Shown: one piece after another, positions 1 through 8,529 of the stretch | Layout: each line of letters starts with the position of its first letter | Position numbering within the stretch: position 1 is the stretch's first letter | Assembly: GCA_022820485.1 (NCBI GenBank) | Contig: JAJEFJ010000099.1 | Coordinates: 1 to 34,941 of the forward strand | DNA from: Candidatus Latescibacterota bacterium | GTDB lineage: Bacteria; Latescibacterota; UBA2968; UBA8231 | Direction of reading: 5' to 3' | DNA length: 34,941 bases | Position numbers and translations under genes: made by a program | The notes under the pieces: model-generated | Told to the model about the DNA's origin: nothing | The model's input: only the letters and a program-made list of their open reading frames with translations | Database searches by the model: none

Positions 1-16
1 ACATAGCGTACATTGG

Positions 17-1510
17 ATGGCAGACGAGTCAGAGCCAGCATCGGAGTTGCTCCCGCTTAGAGGGTGCTTTGGTCGGTACGACGCTAAGCAATATAGAGCA
101 ACTCCGGTGCTTTTTCTATCCATACCTGTCGAGTTTAAGTATATTGAAGACCTTCTGACGCGGGCCGAAGGCAAGACGCTGGAATTTAAGCAGGACGTGT
201 CGGCAGCGAGGAACATCCTCAGAACTGTGACGGCGTTTGCCAACACCGCCGGCGGGGTCGTGTTAATCGGCGTTGAAGACGACAGCCGCGCCGTGATCGG
301 CGTGGAGAATCCACGTGACGAGGAAGAGCGGCTGTGCAACCTGATCTCGGACTCCATCGCGCCGCGTTTGGCTCCCAACGTACAAATCGCCAACTGGAAG
401 GGGCGCACCTTGCTGCTGATTGAGGTCTATCCGAGTGCACAACGACCGCATTGGCTGCGAGCTATGGGCATGGAAAACGGCGCGTTTGTGCGCGTCGGAT
501 CGACCAATCGACAAGCGGACGCACCGTTGCGGGCGGAAATGCAGCGCTCGGCCCTAAACCTCTCCTACGACGAGCAACCAATGCCGGATATCAACCCGGA
601 CAAGCTGGACGTCCGGGTTGCGTCCGGGTTGTTTGCCGGGTTGCGCGAATGGAACGAGAACACGGCGGAAAACCTGAATTTGCTCACCCGCCATCAAGGG
701 CGCGTTGTCCCGACCATTGGTGGGGTGCTCCTCTTTGGCACTGTGCGCGAACGCTATTTTTCGGACGCTTGGATTCAGTGCGGGCGCTTTCGCGGTACGA
801 ACAAAGTGTCAATTTTGGACCAGCAGGATGTCCACGACTATCTGCCGTTGGCGTTGGAAAGGGCGTTCGATTTCGTCAAAAAACACGCGATGCGTTCAGC
901 CGAGTTTGGCGATCTGCGCCGCAAGGACGTGTGGAATGTGCCGCTGGAGGCGGTGCGCGAAGCGTTGACCAATGCCATCGTCCACGCGGATTACTCGCAG
1001 ATAGGATCGCCGATTCGCGTGGCGATTTTTGACGATCGGATCGAAGTTGAGAATCCCGGCCTCTTGATGTCAGGAATGACGATCGACAATATCCGGGAAG
1101 GTGTGTCAATGCTCCGGAATCGTGTGATCGGCAGAGTCTTCAAAGAGTTGGATTTGATCGAACAGTGGGGCAGTGGCTTTCAGCGCATGGTGAATTCCTG
1201 CCAAGCAATAAATTTGCCTGAACCGGCGTTTGAAGAGCTCGGCTATCACTTTCGCGTGATATTTCCCTTGTTGCGTCAGAATGAGGGAGTTGAGAATCCC
1301 ATTGATTTGCAAATCCTCGAATGTCTTGCTCGATATGAAGCGGAGGGCGGTACATCCATGAAACAACTCGTCGAATGGACTGGCTTAGTCGATCGCTCTG
1401 TTCGTAGGCATCTCGCCCGCCTCATCAAGGCCGGACAAATCGTTATGATCGGCAAGAGCACGTACGATCCCAACAAGCGATACTTGCCGGTGAAAAGGGA
1501 AAGCGAATGA
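17..1510 (+). CDS. AlbA_2 (Schlafen-like) domain / HATPase_c_4 putative transcriptional regulator
   Basis: Putative DNA-binding regulator of the type often annotated as 'ATP-binding protein' or RecG-like helicase. Residues about 43-165 form an AlbA_2 domain (EGKTLEFKQD, then AFANTAGGVVLIGVED, ending in YVRVGSTNRQAD-like FVRVGSTNRQAD). Residues about 310-400 form an HATPase_c_4 domain (VREALTNAIVHADY, IEVENPG, QWGSGFQRM). The C-terminal ~65 residues look like a winged helix (SVRRHLARLIKAGQI). The frame is open to the left window edge, so the start is uncertain. The first ~40 residues are not typical of the family, and a GTG near 107 or a start outside the window is possible. Such proteins often sit in restriction or defence islands. 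The stop overlaps an ATG (ATGA) that opens a short ORF, hinting at a lost partner gene. Family call is firm; the biological target is unknown. Confidence 0.85.
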   Translation: MADESEPASELLPLRGCFGRYDAKQYRATPVLFLSIPVEFKYIEDLLTRAEGKTLEFKQDVSAARNILRTVTAFANTAGGVVLIGVEDDSRAVIGVENPRDEEERLCNLISDSIAPRLAPNVQIANWKGRTLLLIEVYPSAQRPHWLRAMGMENGAFVRVGSTNRQADAPLRAEMQRSALNLSYDEQPMPDINPDKLDVRVASGLFAGLREWNENTAENLNLLTRHQGRVVPTIGGVLLFGTVRERYFSDAWIQCGRFRGTNKVSILDQQDVHDYLPLALERAFDFVKKHAMRSAEFGDLRRKDVWNVPLEAVREALTNAIVHADYSQIGSPIRVAIFDDRIEVENPGLLMSGMTIDNIREGVSMLRNRVIGRVFKELDLIEQWGSGFQRMVNSCQAINLPEPAFEELGYHFRVIFPLLRQNEGVENPIDLQILECLARYEAEGGTSMKQLVEWTGLVDRSVRRHLARLIKAGQIVMIGKSTYDPNKRYLPVKRESE

Positions 1511-1629
1511 GCGGCTACAGCGAAGGCGAGCTGGTCTTTGCGACGTATCGCCCGCCGCTGAGGAGGTGCATAAAACCCGTCCTTTGGGGTTTGATTATAA
1601 GGACAGGCGGTGTACATTCACCTTTTTAA
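1507..1629 (+). pseudogene. Short ORF coupled to the AlbA_2 gene, possible 5' stub of a lost gene
   Basis: The ATG overlaps the preceding stop (ATGA), the arrangement expected for a translationally coupled downstream gene. The 40-codon frame starts MSGYSEGELVFATYRPPL and then becomes unremarkable before a TAA. The first residues vaguely recall N termini of type I restriction R subunits or helicases that follow AlbA_2 regulators, but this is only an impression. It could equally be a chance ORF. Confidence 0.25.
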
Positions 1630-1656
1630 GTTACCTCATCAAAGGAGGAGACTATC

Positions 1657-2388
1657 ATGAAACGCAGCCTTTCTTTTTTATTCGTCCTAATCCTGTGGGC
1701 TTTGCCCGCCGCTAGCGAGGACGGCCTGCTGGGTACCTGGGAAGGTACTGAGGAAGGAGTCGTCGGGTTTGGCAGAGTCGAAGAAGACGGCACCTTCCAC
1801 CGCGAAACGCTAGAGGGCGAAACTATCTTCCGGGCAATCTTTGCAGAAGATAACTCTTGCCAATTTGAAACTGAGATGCGTTTCGTCGACGTCGACGGCT
1901 TCGCGATACTGTTGTTCGCACTAGCAGGAGATCCCCATTTGGTGGACGTCCTCAACGCAGCGGATTCGACTATCAACTTAGATGCCTTGCGTCAGCGAGC
2001 CATTGATGCAATCGCAAGTCCGCATGGGTATTCGATGACTTTTGCCTTTATGGGTACCTATAGCACCGAAGGCAACAGCTTGCGGATGGATTTTGACGAA
2101 ATTGATCTGTACTTGGGCGATACCGAGGCGGTCGAGTTCTTTATCAATTTCTTTGCTGAGGCACTCGGCTCGGACGACCTACCCGACGATTTAGTGGAAA
2201 GAATTACTTCCCACTTCGGCGGCACGCCTGAACGGGGCTCGACTGTCGCTGCTGCTTTCTCAAGCGACAGCGTCAATCTATCCTTTCCGTATCCAGACGG
2301 CTCGATCGACACCTTCGCGCTTACCCGCGTTCCCAGCCCCACAGCCGTGGCACCTATTAGTTGGGGAGACCTAAAAGACAGATGGTAG
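1657..2388 (+). CDS. Secreted protein of unknown function
   Basis: Family not recognised. It is 243 aa with a clear signal peptide: MKR, a hydrophobic stretch (SLSFLFVLILWALP) and a cleavage-like AAS-E site near residue 20. The mature part is acidic and rich in short beta-like segments. It begins LLGTWEGTEEG and later has DGTFHRETL and YSTEGNSLRMDFD, which recalls lipocalin-like 'LxGTW' proteins, but this is not a firm assignment. The start is supported by a strong AAAGGAGG site 9 nt upstream. A TTGATT...TACATT pair about 50 nt upstream could be its promoter. It lies 8 nt before the aminotransferase gene and may be co-transcribed with it. Periplasmic or extracellular location is inferred. Confidence 0.7.
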   Translation: MKRSLSFLFVLILWALPAASEDGLLGTWEGTEEGVVGFGRVEEDGTFHRETLEGETIFRAIFAEDNSCQFETEMRFVDVDGFAILLFALAGDPHLVDVLNAADSTINLDALRQRAIDAIASPHGYSMTFAFMGTYSTEGNSLRMDFDEIDLYLGDTEAVEFFINFFAEALGSDDLPDDLVERITSHFGGTPERGSTVAAAFSSDSVNLSFPYPDGSIDTFALTRVPSPTAVAPISWGDLKDRW

Positions 2389-2396
2389 TATAACGC

Positions 2397-3581
2397 ATGT
2401 TCAAACAACTAACGATGGCGCCAGCCGACCCCATCATGGGGCTGAGCGCGGCGTTCAAGAGCAACGAGAATCCAAACAAAATCAACCTCAGCGTCGGCGT
2501 CTATCAGGATGCGAGCGGCCAGACGCCGGTTTTGGCGGCGGTGCAAACGGCGCAAGAGCGCGTCTTGGCTGCGGAAAAAACCAAGAGCTATTTGAGCATT
2601 GAGGGCAGCGCGGAATACGGTGCTGCCGTGCGGGAGCTAATTTTGGGCGTTGGGCACGAGGCGGCCGGGCGCGCCATCACCGTGCAGAGTCCCGGCGGCA
2701 CTGGAGCTTTGCGCCTAGCCGGCGATTTCCTCGCTCAAAACCTAGGCGACCGGCCTATATGGATAAGCGAGCCGACTTGGGCCAATCACCCCAAGATTTT
2801 TGCCTCAGCCGGCCTACAGGTTGAGACCTATTCCTATTTCGACGCCGGTACCAACAGCCTCGACACCGACGCCTTGCTCGCAGCGCTCGGGCAGATCCCC
2901 GCTGGCCACGTAGTGCTGCTGCACGGCTGTTGCCACAACCCCACCGGCTGCGACCCCACCCCGGACCTTTGGCGGCAGATCGCCGAGGTCGTCGTCAAGC
3001 GCGGCCTGCTGCCCTTAGTCGATTTTGCCTATCAGGGGTTTGGCGACGGGTTGGACGAAGACGCGACGGGCCTGCGGGCAATTTGCGACACAGGCTGCGA
3101 ACTGCTCGTGGCCAGTTCCTTTTCCAAAAACTTCGGCCTGTACAACGAGCGCGTCGGTGCCCTGACTTTGATCGGCACGGACGCCGATGCTGCGGAAAGG
3201 GCCTTGAGCCACCTCAAAATCGCCGCGCGCACCAGTTACTCCAATCCCCCGGCCCACGGCGCGGCCATGGTCTGCGAAATCCTCGGCGATGCAGTGCTGC
3301 GCCGCCAATGGGAGGGCGAATTGGCGCAGATGCGCGAGCGGATCAATCGCGTGCGTCAACGCCTCGTCGCACGGCTCAACGAGCAGGGCGTGGAGCGCGA
3401 CTTCTCGTTTATCGAGCGGCAGCGGGGGATGTTCTCTTTCTCGGGCTTGAACGCCGAGCAGGTCGAGGTGCTGCGGGAACAGTACGCGATCTACATCGTA
3501 GCGGGAGGGCGCATCAACGTCGCCGGCCTGACCGAGGACAATCTCGATTACTTCTGCTCTGCGGTGGCCGCGGTCTTGTAG
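2397..3581 (+). CDS. Aspartate/aromatic amino acid aminotransferase (class I, AspC/TyrB-like)
   Basis: PLP-dependent transaminase of fold type I, 394 aa, full length for AspC/TyrB. It transfers an amino group between aspartate or an aromatic amino acid and a 2-oxoacid in the cytoplasm. The N terminus matches the family (APADPIMGL, KINLSVGVYQD), followed by GGTGALR, HGCCHNPTG and DFAYQG. The Schiff-base lysine is K244 in SFSKNFGLYNERVG. The C-terminal GRINVAGL carries the substrate-carboxylate arginine. AspC and TyrB cannot be separated by eye, so no symbol is given. It ends 20 nt from the convergent lipoprotein gene; that gap contains the 10-bp palindrome CGACCGGTCG (3585-3594). Confidence 0.92.
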   Translation: MFKQLTMAPADPIMGLSAAFKSNENPNKINLSVGVYQDASGQTPVLAAVQTAQERVLAAEKTKSYLSIEGSAEYGAAVRELILGVGHEAAGRAITVQSPGGTGALRLAGDFLAQNLGDRPIWISEPTWANHPKIFASAGLQVETYSYFDAGTNSLDTDALLAALGQIPAGHVVLLHGCCHNPTGCDPTPDLWRQIAEVVVKRGLLPLVDFAYQGFGDGLDEDATGLRAICDTGCELLVASSFSKNFGLYNERVGALTLIGTDADAAERALSHLKIAARTSYSNPPAHGAAMVCEILGDAVLRRQWEGELAQMRERINRVRQRLVARLNEQGVERDFSFIERQRGMFSFSGLNAEQVEVLREQYAIYIVAGGRINVAGLTEDNLDYFCSAVAAVL

Positions 3582-3601
3582 GAGCGACCGGTCGGTGGTC
3601 C

Positions 3602-4666
3602 CTACTGTACCGAGAAGCTCAAGGCGCGCACTAGCACTGGGGTGCCGGTGAGGAGTTCCGCTTGGCTCGACAGAGTGCTGCCGTCGTCGTACACAAAGGT
3701 CTCTGGCCGGCCTAGGGAAATATCCTCGTTGCCGCGCAAGACCGCGATGGGTTCGGGGCGCTGGAGAAATTCGATCAGGGCCTCATCGAGCAATTCTAAC
3801 CCGGAGAAGCGGTCGATTTGTCCTTCTCGGACCAGCGTGTTGAACTGCTCAAAGAACGGCGCGGCGTTTTCGGCCAATAGCTGCGGGCCGGCGAGGAAGT
3901 ACAGGGTATAGACTTGATCGATCTCGTTGAAGGTGATCCAATTATTTTCCCCTGGACCGTATTGGACGATGTCCGAATAGACAAATTGTTCGTCGAACAC
4001 GGTCTCTAACGCGCCGTCGGACCTGCACAGAAAGGCGCGGACCTCGGCGTCTCGGCTTAGCTTGAAGCGCAGTTGCATCTGGTCGCCTTGCTGCAATTGC
4101 ACGCCCTCTGTTAGCTCGACCATCTGGTAGATGCCTCCTTCTTCGCGTTGGACGATCAGGTGCAAATCCACTTCAATCGGCCCATAGCTCTCGCCGGTTC
4201 CGATCTCGCGCGAAGCGAGTTCCTGGCGCACATCTCGCTCCAAGATGCGGGCAGTGCGAGTTGCCACTAGCTCGCCGCTTTCTCGCTCGACTAAGAACAT
4301 CCGCACGTACATCCACGGGGCGTCTGCTTCGAGCCGCCCGCCCAACGCGAGCGCGGCTTGTCCCCCTTGCCTGAGGCCCACCAATTCCTCGTCGCGCCAC
4401 CGCTTTCCGGTCGTGTCCACCAACCCTACCGCGACCTCGGTCTTCATCAGCGCAGACAGCAAGTAGTCGTCGAGCACCTTGGTCTCCTCGGTCTGCACGC
4501 CAGCGGGGTCGCGCAAGCCCAGCCAGTCAACCTCGCCCTCTTGGGCCTCGGCGATTGCCACGAGGTCTTGGGCCGCAGTCGCTAGTTGACGGCCTTGATC
4601 GCGCCCGCCGATAAAGGGCACACAGCCGCCAAGTGCGAGTGTGAGTGCAATTACTAACCCAGCCAT
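3602..4666 (-). CDS. Lipoprotein with DUF4384-like C-terminal region
   Basis: It is 354 aa with a lipoprotein signal peptide: a hydrophobic stretch then lipobox LGGC with Cys15. It is probably anchored in the outer membrane or periplasm. Residues about 30-180 (ALMKTEVAVGLVDTTGKRW, ALALGGRLEAD) resemble the FlgO/CsgG-type domain that binds envelope partners. The middle (QLQQGDQMQLRFKLSRDAEVRAFLC) resembles DUF4384, a domain often found in envelope and kinase-associated proteins. Both assignments are from motif impression only. It starts 1 nt after the stop of the glycosyltransferase gene upstream, so the two are almost certainly one operon. The role is unknown; envelope or polysaccharide-related function is a guess from the neighbour. 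Confidence 0.7.
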   Translation of the reverse strand: MAGLVIALTLALGGCVPFIGGRDQGRQLATAAQDLVAIAEAQEGEVDWLGLRDPAGVQTEETKVLDDYLLSALMKTEVAVGLVDTTGKRWRDEELVGLRQGGQAALALGGRLEADAPWMYVRMFLVERESGELVATRTARILERDVRQELASREIGTGESYGPIEVDLHLIVQREEGGIYQMVELTEGVQLQQGDQMQLRFKLSRDAEVRAFLCRSDGALETVFDEQFVYSDIVQYGPGENNWITFNEIDQVYTLYFLAGPQLLAENAAPFFEQFNTLVREGQIDRFSGLELLDEALIEFLQRPEPIAVLRGNEDISLGRPETFVYDDGSTLSSQAELLTGTPVLVRALSFSVQ

Positions 4667-4667
4667 G

Positions 4668-6377
4668 TTACTTCTCCAGCCGCCGCAAAACGGGCAACAG
4701 CATGTCCTCGGCCACGCGCTCCCAACTCATTTTCTGGGCCGCGGCATAGCCTTCGGCAAGCAGCCTTTTGCGGCCGGGCTCGCCTGTGGACAACTGGCGG
4801 ACCAAAACGCTGGCTACTACTTGACTTTGCAATGCTTCGGCTTTTGTGCGTTCGCGCACGCCAATCGGTTGGCTGACGCAGTCGGTTTCGTCGAGCTGGG
4901 TATAGGCTCCCTCGATAAAGCCGCCCAATTCCACCTCACCGGCTGCTTGGCGCACAAAGCCGCGGCAGCCGCACACATCGCTGACCACGCTGATGGTGCC
5001 AGAGCCCAAGCACTCGACTTGGGAGATGCCAAAAGGCTCGTAAATCGACTGCCCGAACTCCGCGTCACTGCCCCGGCGCAAATCGGCAAACTCCGCGTCG
5101 GCTGGCAGGAACGCGCCGCAGCTTTGCTGGTCCCAGCCGAATTGGTTGACGAAAAGCGCTTTGACGGCGCGGGTGCGCGCATTAAAGGCGCGGACTAAAA
5201 GGTCGAATTTTAGCTCGCCGCTGCTGAGGTCGCTCCCCCCCTCGCGGTGGACCAGCGGCCAACCGTACGCGGCCATGCGCTGGACGTCCTCGGGGTCGCG
5301 GCGGCCGGTCTCGGTCGCCAACGCGATAAATAGCGCCCGTTGCCCTCGCTCCCACAGGTGGTGATCGAGGTGATCGAGCACCAGCAAATCGCGCCACAAG
5401 CCTTTGCTCTCGACTAGGCGGGCGACGTGGGTGAAGATCAGCTCTGGGGTCCAACCCAAGAGCGCGGACCCGCTGGCTTGGACTTTTTTCCGCGCCGCCT
5501 CCCGCTCGGCTGAGGACAACTCGGCGGTCGGTACGCCGTTATAGACGAGGTCAATGGGACAAGCGGCGAATTCCGGCCCGAGAAAGTGCAGCTCCTCCAC
5601 CACCCAATCGCCGACGGCGAGGACGGCGTCGAGACGATAGGCTTGGCTGACGAGGGCGTGTTTGAAATAGCCGTCTTGCGGGCCGAATAGCTCGTCGATG
5701 TACTGGCCGTTTGCGCGTGCTTGGCGCAGCGCATTGTAAAAGGCAATGTCGCGCCCGGGTCGCTCCTCTACCAAGGGCCGCACGGTGGCTACTTCGTGCG
5801 CGTAGAACAGGGTCTTGCACGCCGCGTCGCTCATCAGGGCCTTAAAGGCGGTACCTAGCCCCATGAATTCATGCGCTAGCAGCAAGAAGGGCGCGTCTCC
5901 GACTAGGGAGCGCACGGCCGCGAAACCCGGCTCGGCCAAGCGCAGGTATTGCTCGTATTCCCAGTGCTGTTCGTAGCGGTGCGATTCGAGGCCAAAGTGG
6001 AGGAATAGGTCGCGCTTGAATTCGTTCAGTCGCAGAGGTGGGCGGCTCACATCCACTAGCAGCACCTCGGGCGAGGCTCGGTGGCCGTCTTGGATCAGCA
6101 AGCGTCGGCCATAGACCAAGCGTACGCCAAATTTCCGCTCGACCGCGCTGAGTTGGTCGGCGACGTCGGCGGCGCGGATGCTGCGGCTGGCGTCGTAGAG
6201 GATTTCGCCGTCCGGGCCGAGCGGTTGGGCACTGTCTGGCTCGGTTAAGGGGCCGAGCAGGATGGTGCGCTGGCAATGGGCTTGGTAGCTGCGGGCCGTG
6301 ATCAGGCCGCGCAGGACCGTGCCGATTCCACCGGCTTGCTGCACGGCTTCGTGCGTGACGTGGACGAGCGTGGCCAT
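4668..6377 (-). CDS. GT-B glycosyltransferase (glycogen/starch synthase-like)
   Basis: Retaining GT-B glycosyltransferase of 569 aa. The N-terminal GGIGTVLRGL is the nucleotide-sugar loop typical of glycogen synthases (GGIGxV). The C-terminal half has FTHVARLVESKGLWRDL and the E-x7-E signature of GT3/4/5 enzymes in YEPFGISQVECLGSG, which binds the donor phosphate and sugar. Donor and acceptor cannot be read from sequence; a glucan or surface glycan is possible. It is longer than a plain GT4 (~380 aa), with a central insert between the two Rossmann domains. No signal peptide or membrane segment is visible, so it is cytoplasmic. It is the first gene of a two-gene minus-strand operon with the lipoprotein. 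Confidence 0.75.
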   Translation of the reverse strand: MATLVHVTHEAVQQAGGIGTVLRGLITARSYQAHCQRTILLGPLTEPDSAQPLGPDGEILYDASRSIRAADVADQLSAVERKFGVRLVYGRRLLIQDGHRASPEVLLVDVSRPPLRLNEFKRDLFLHFGLESHRYEQHWEYEQYLRLAEPGFAAVRSLVGDAPFLLLAHEFMGLGTAFKALMSDAACKTLFYAHEVATVRPLVEERPGRDIAFYNALRQARANGQYIDELFGPQDGYFKHALVSQAYRLDAVLAVGDWVVEELHFLGPEFAACPIDLVYNGVPTAELSSAEREAARKKVQASGSALLGWTPELIFTHVARLVESKGLWRDLLVLDHLDHHLWERGQRALFIALATETGRRDPEDVQRMAAYGWPLVHREGGSDLSSGELKFDLLVRAFNARTRAVKALFVNQFGWDQQSCGAFLPADAEFADLRRGSDAEFGQSIYEPFGISQVECLGSGTISVVSDVCGCRGFVRQAAGEVELGGFIEGAYTQLDETDCVSQPIGVRERTKAEALQSQVVASVLVRQLSTGEPGRKRLLAEGYAAAQKMSWERVAEDMLLPVLRRLEK

Positions 6378-6530
6378 TGTAGAGTCGAATCAAAGAAGAA
6401 AGTTAGTTAGATGATCCACTACCTAGCCGCCGCGTCGTCTTGATTGTCTTTACGACTCCTCACTTGCCGCTACCAAACTGTGAGTTAAAGATGTGGAGAG
6501 CCTGTTCGTGCAGTTCATATATAATTCATT

Positions 6531-7139
6531 TCAGGGACTTACTGGATCTCCACACATAATCCTCTGTAATAAGTGTGGTTCGTCTTCAAGGAAGGGCTGG
6601 AGACGGGGATCGTTCTGAACTTGATCTGCTAGAGAACCTCCACGTTTCTCTTCCTGCCTGATGAAGGCAATAATTTGCCGAGTTGCCCACTGCACTGCAC
6701 CGCTATCCACTCGTCCTGGTTGGTAGAATCGTCCACGTTCAACGAGGGGTCCCCATGCTGATCTCAGTAAGTTCGCCTTGCCTCGGGGCACGAAGAACAA
6801 GGGAAATTGAATATGGCACAATTCCAACCGGAAACTCAGGTTTTCCTGAAGCATATTTGAATAGGCTAATTCGACGCTACTCCATCCACGCCCTTGCGAG
6901 AGAAAGCTTGCCGTGACAAAATACACAACGTGCCGGCAGCGTATAATGCTATCTCGAAGCGAGGCAAACGGGCCTTGGCCTATCGGGTAGTGATGACGGT
7001 CGAGCCACGGGAAGTAGTCGTTTCTTTCTAGTGCTCTGTACACAGGTTGCACCAGACGATCTCGATCCTCAGCACAATGAGAGAGAAATACATGATGGGT
7101 GCAAAGCGGCAGACACTTAACCTTCCAATCGCCGATCAT
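6531..7139 (-). CDS. TIR-domain protein
   Basis: It is 202 aa with a single N-terminal TIR domain (residues about 12-135): HHVFLSHCAEDRD strand/helix start, YFPWLDRHHYPIGQGPFASL, then HVVYFVTASFLSQGRGWSSVELAYSN. The Glu in WSSVEL (E90) is where TIR NADases carry their catalytic glutamate, so NAD+ cleavage is plausible. The C-terminal ~60 residues are charged with no recognised domain. The ATG directly follows the TGA of the winged-helix gene (TGAATG), so translation is coupled. Bacterial TIR proteins often serve in abortive-infection defence, but no sensor of a known system (Thoeris ThsA, pAgo, CBASS cyclase) is adjacent. Confidence 0.82.
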   Translation of the reverse strand: MIGDWKVKCLPLCTHHVFLSHCAEDRDRLVQPVYRALERNDYFPWLDRHHYPIGQGPFASLRDSIIRCRHVVYFVTASFLSQGRGWSSVELAYSNMLQENLSFRLELCHIQFPLFFVPRGKANLLRSAWGPLVERGRFYQPGRVDSGAVQWATRQIIAFIRQEEKRGGSLADQVQNDPRLQPFLEDEPHLLQRIMCGDPVSP

Positions 7140-7466
7140 TCAAGAGGCCCATTCTTGCGGAGGAGGGAAGGGAGCCACTTCTAGCGTAGGGGCAGCAATG
7201 CCCGTGATTTTCGTAATTAGTTCCTCGCCGAGGGGGGTCGGACAAGCAAATAGCTTGCGCCTCATCACCATAACGCCGCCTTCGGCCATGTTTTCACATG
7301 CCTTCATAATCTGGCCGAGCGTGTATTTCCCATCCAAAGCCGAATACAGGGATGGGCACGATAAGCCATAGCCAACTTTGCGCGTCGGATTGAACTGTGG
7401 GAAGGCTGCAAGGATGTCGCGGTATATCTCAGGTAAGCTATTAACATATTCGTCGGATATTGGCAT
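7140..7466 (-). CDS. Small winged-helix-like protein coupled to the TIR gene
   Basis: It is 108 aa and not assigned to a named family. The pattern LPEIYRDILAAFPQF ... LYSALDGKYTLGQIMKACENMAEGGVMVMRRKLFACPTPLGEELI has the helix-helix-wing feel of a winged-helix regulator, ending in the common 'TxLGEELI' segment. The start is set by AAGGAGG 5 nt upstream. A perfect TATAAT at 7485-7490 gives a short leader. It is the first gene of a two-gene operon with the TIR protein. It could be an autoregulator, a sensor or the antitoxin-like partner of the TIR effector. Function is inferred only from position. Confidence 0.6.
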   Translation of the reverse strand: MPISDEYVNSLPEIYRDILAAFPQFNPTRKVGYGLSCPSLYSALDGKYTLGQIMKACENMAEGGVMVMRRKLFACPTPLGEELITKITGIAAPTLEVAPFPPPQEWAS

Positions 7467-7484
7467 TCATACCTCCTTGTGTTG

Positions 7485-7490
7485 ATTATA
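7485..7490 (-). promoter_or_regulatory. Candidate -10 box for the winged-helix/TIR operon
   Basis: A perfect TATAAT on the minus strand lies 19 nt upstream of the ATG at 7466. The AAGGAGG ribosome-binding site lies between. No good -35 is visible at 16-18 nt (only A/T-rich sequence), so an activator or an extended element may be needed. Confidence 0.5.
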
Positions 7491-7650
7491 AAAGGTAATC
7501 TCTTATAAAATAGATTGCCGCCTAAGCCTCGACAAGGTAGCCAAAGCATCTCACAGGTTCACGTGCGGTTCCCAAAACACCCTTGGTGTCGTGAGATTAG
7601 ATTCGTACTCTTTCCCATCCATGCCCGAATTTACTTTCCAGCGAGGAACC

Positions 7651-8514
7651 ATGCCCTCTAGCACTTCTCTCCACCCCGCCGCGTATGACCAACTCATTGA
7701 CCTAGCCTTGCGGGAAGACCTCGGCGCTGTAGATGTAGCAGCCGATCTGACCGCTGCTTGGACCGTGGCGAGCGATGCTGAAGCTCGCGCTCGCATTATC
7801 GCTCGCCAAGCCGGCGTCGTCGCGGGCATTGAGGTCGCCCGTGCGGTCTTCGCCCGTCTCGACCAGGACATTTCTGTGTGTGCTGAGGTAGCCGATGGGG
7901 ACGAGGTCGCAGAAGGGCAGACCCTCATCCGCTTGCAAGGCCGCGCGCGTTCGCTCTTGGTTGGGGAGCGCACCGCGCTCAATTTTTTGCAACAGCTCTC
8001 GGGCGTGGCCACCCTGACCCGGCGCTATGTGGAGGCCCTAAGCGGCACGGCTACGCGCATCACCGACACCCGCAAAACCACCCCGGGCTGGCGGCACTTG
8101 CAGAAGTGGGCCGTGCGCTTGGGTGGGGGTGTCAATCACCGCATGGGCCTGTACGACGCCGTGCTGATTAAGGAAAACCACGCCGCTGCTGCGGGCGGCG
8201 TCCGCGCTGCCATCCGCGAGGCACGGGGCCAAGCAGCGCCGATCTACGTGGAAGCCGAAAATCTCGCAGAGGTCGAGGAGGCTCTAGCGGGTGGCCCGGA
8301 TCGCATCCTGCTCGACAACATGGACGCGCCAACCTTACGCCGGGCCGTAGCGCTCATCCGCGCCGCCAATCCTGCCATTGAGATTGAGGCCACTGGCGGT
8401 TATACCTTGGCGACTGTGCGCGAGGCCGCTGCCGCTGGTGTGGACTTTGTTTCGATCGGTGCTCTGACGCATTCGGCACCGGCGTTGGACTTGAGTATGC
8501 TTTTTGAGGGATAG
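7651..8514 (+). CDS. nadC: Nicotinate-nucleotide pyrophosphorylase (carboxylating)
   Basis: Quinolinate phosphoribosyltransferase: converts quinolinate and PRPP to nicotinate mononucleotide, CO2 and PPi in de novo NAD synthesis. The chosen start gives 287 aa, the normal length. It has GAGGA just upstream, whereas an upstream in-frame start at 7591 would add 20 atypical residues. The N-terminal domain begins AYDQLIDLALREDLG. The PRPP/quinolinate-binding barrel has RTALNFLQQLSGVATLT, TRKTTPGWRHLQKWAVRLGGG, NHRMGLYDAVLIKENH, and DRILLDNM. GGYTLATVREAAAAGVDFVSIGALTHSAP closes the phosphate-binding end. nadA and nadB are not in the window. It is convergent with the CYTH gene, with a 15-nt gap. Confidence 0.95.
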   Translation: MPSSTSLHPAAYDQLIDLALREDLGAVDVAADLTAAWTVASDAEARARIIARQAGVVAGIEVARAVFARLDQDISVCAEVADGDEVAEGQTLIRLQGRARSLLVGERTALNFLQQLSGVATLTRRYVEALSGTATRITDTRKTTPGWRHLQKWAVRLGGGVNHRMGLYDAVLIKENHAAAAGGVRAAIREARGQAAPIYVEAENLAEVEEALAGGPDRILLDNMDAPTLRRAVALIRAANPAIEIEATGGYTLATVREAAAAGVDFVSIGALTHSAPALDLSMLFEG

Positions 8515-8529
8515 GAGTGACCGGATAAT

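Noticed and set aside
3585..3594. Palindrome CGACCGGTCG between convergent genes as a terminator
   Set aside because: Too short and without a T run on either strand; noted only as a palindrome.
4641..5198. Long plus-strand ORFs over the glycosyltransferase and similar long antisense frames over thrS (32158-33330), mod and res
   Set aside because: They are shadows of well-supported minus-strand genes in G+C-rich sequence, with no ribosome sites or recognisable domains.
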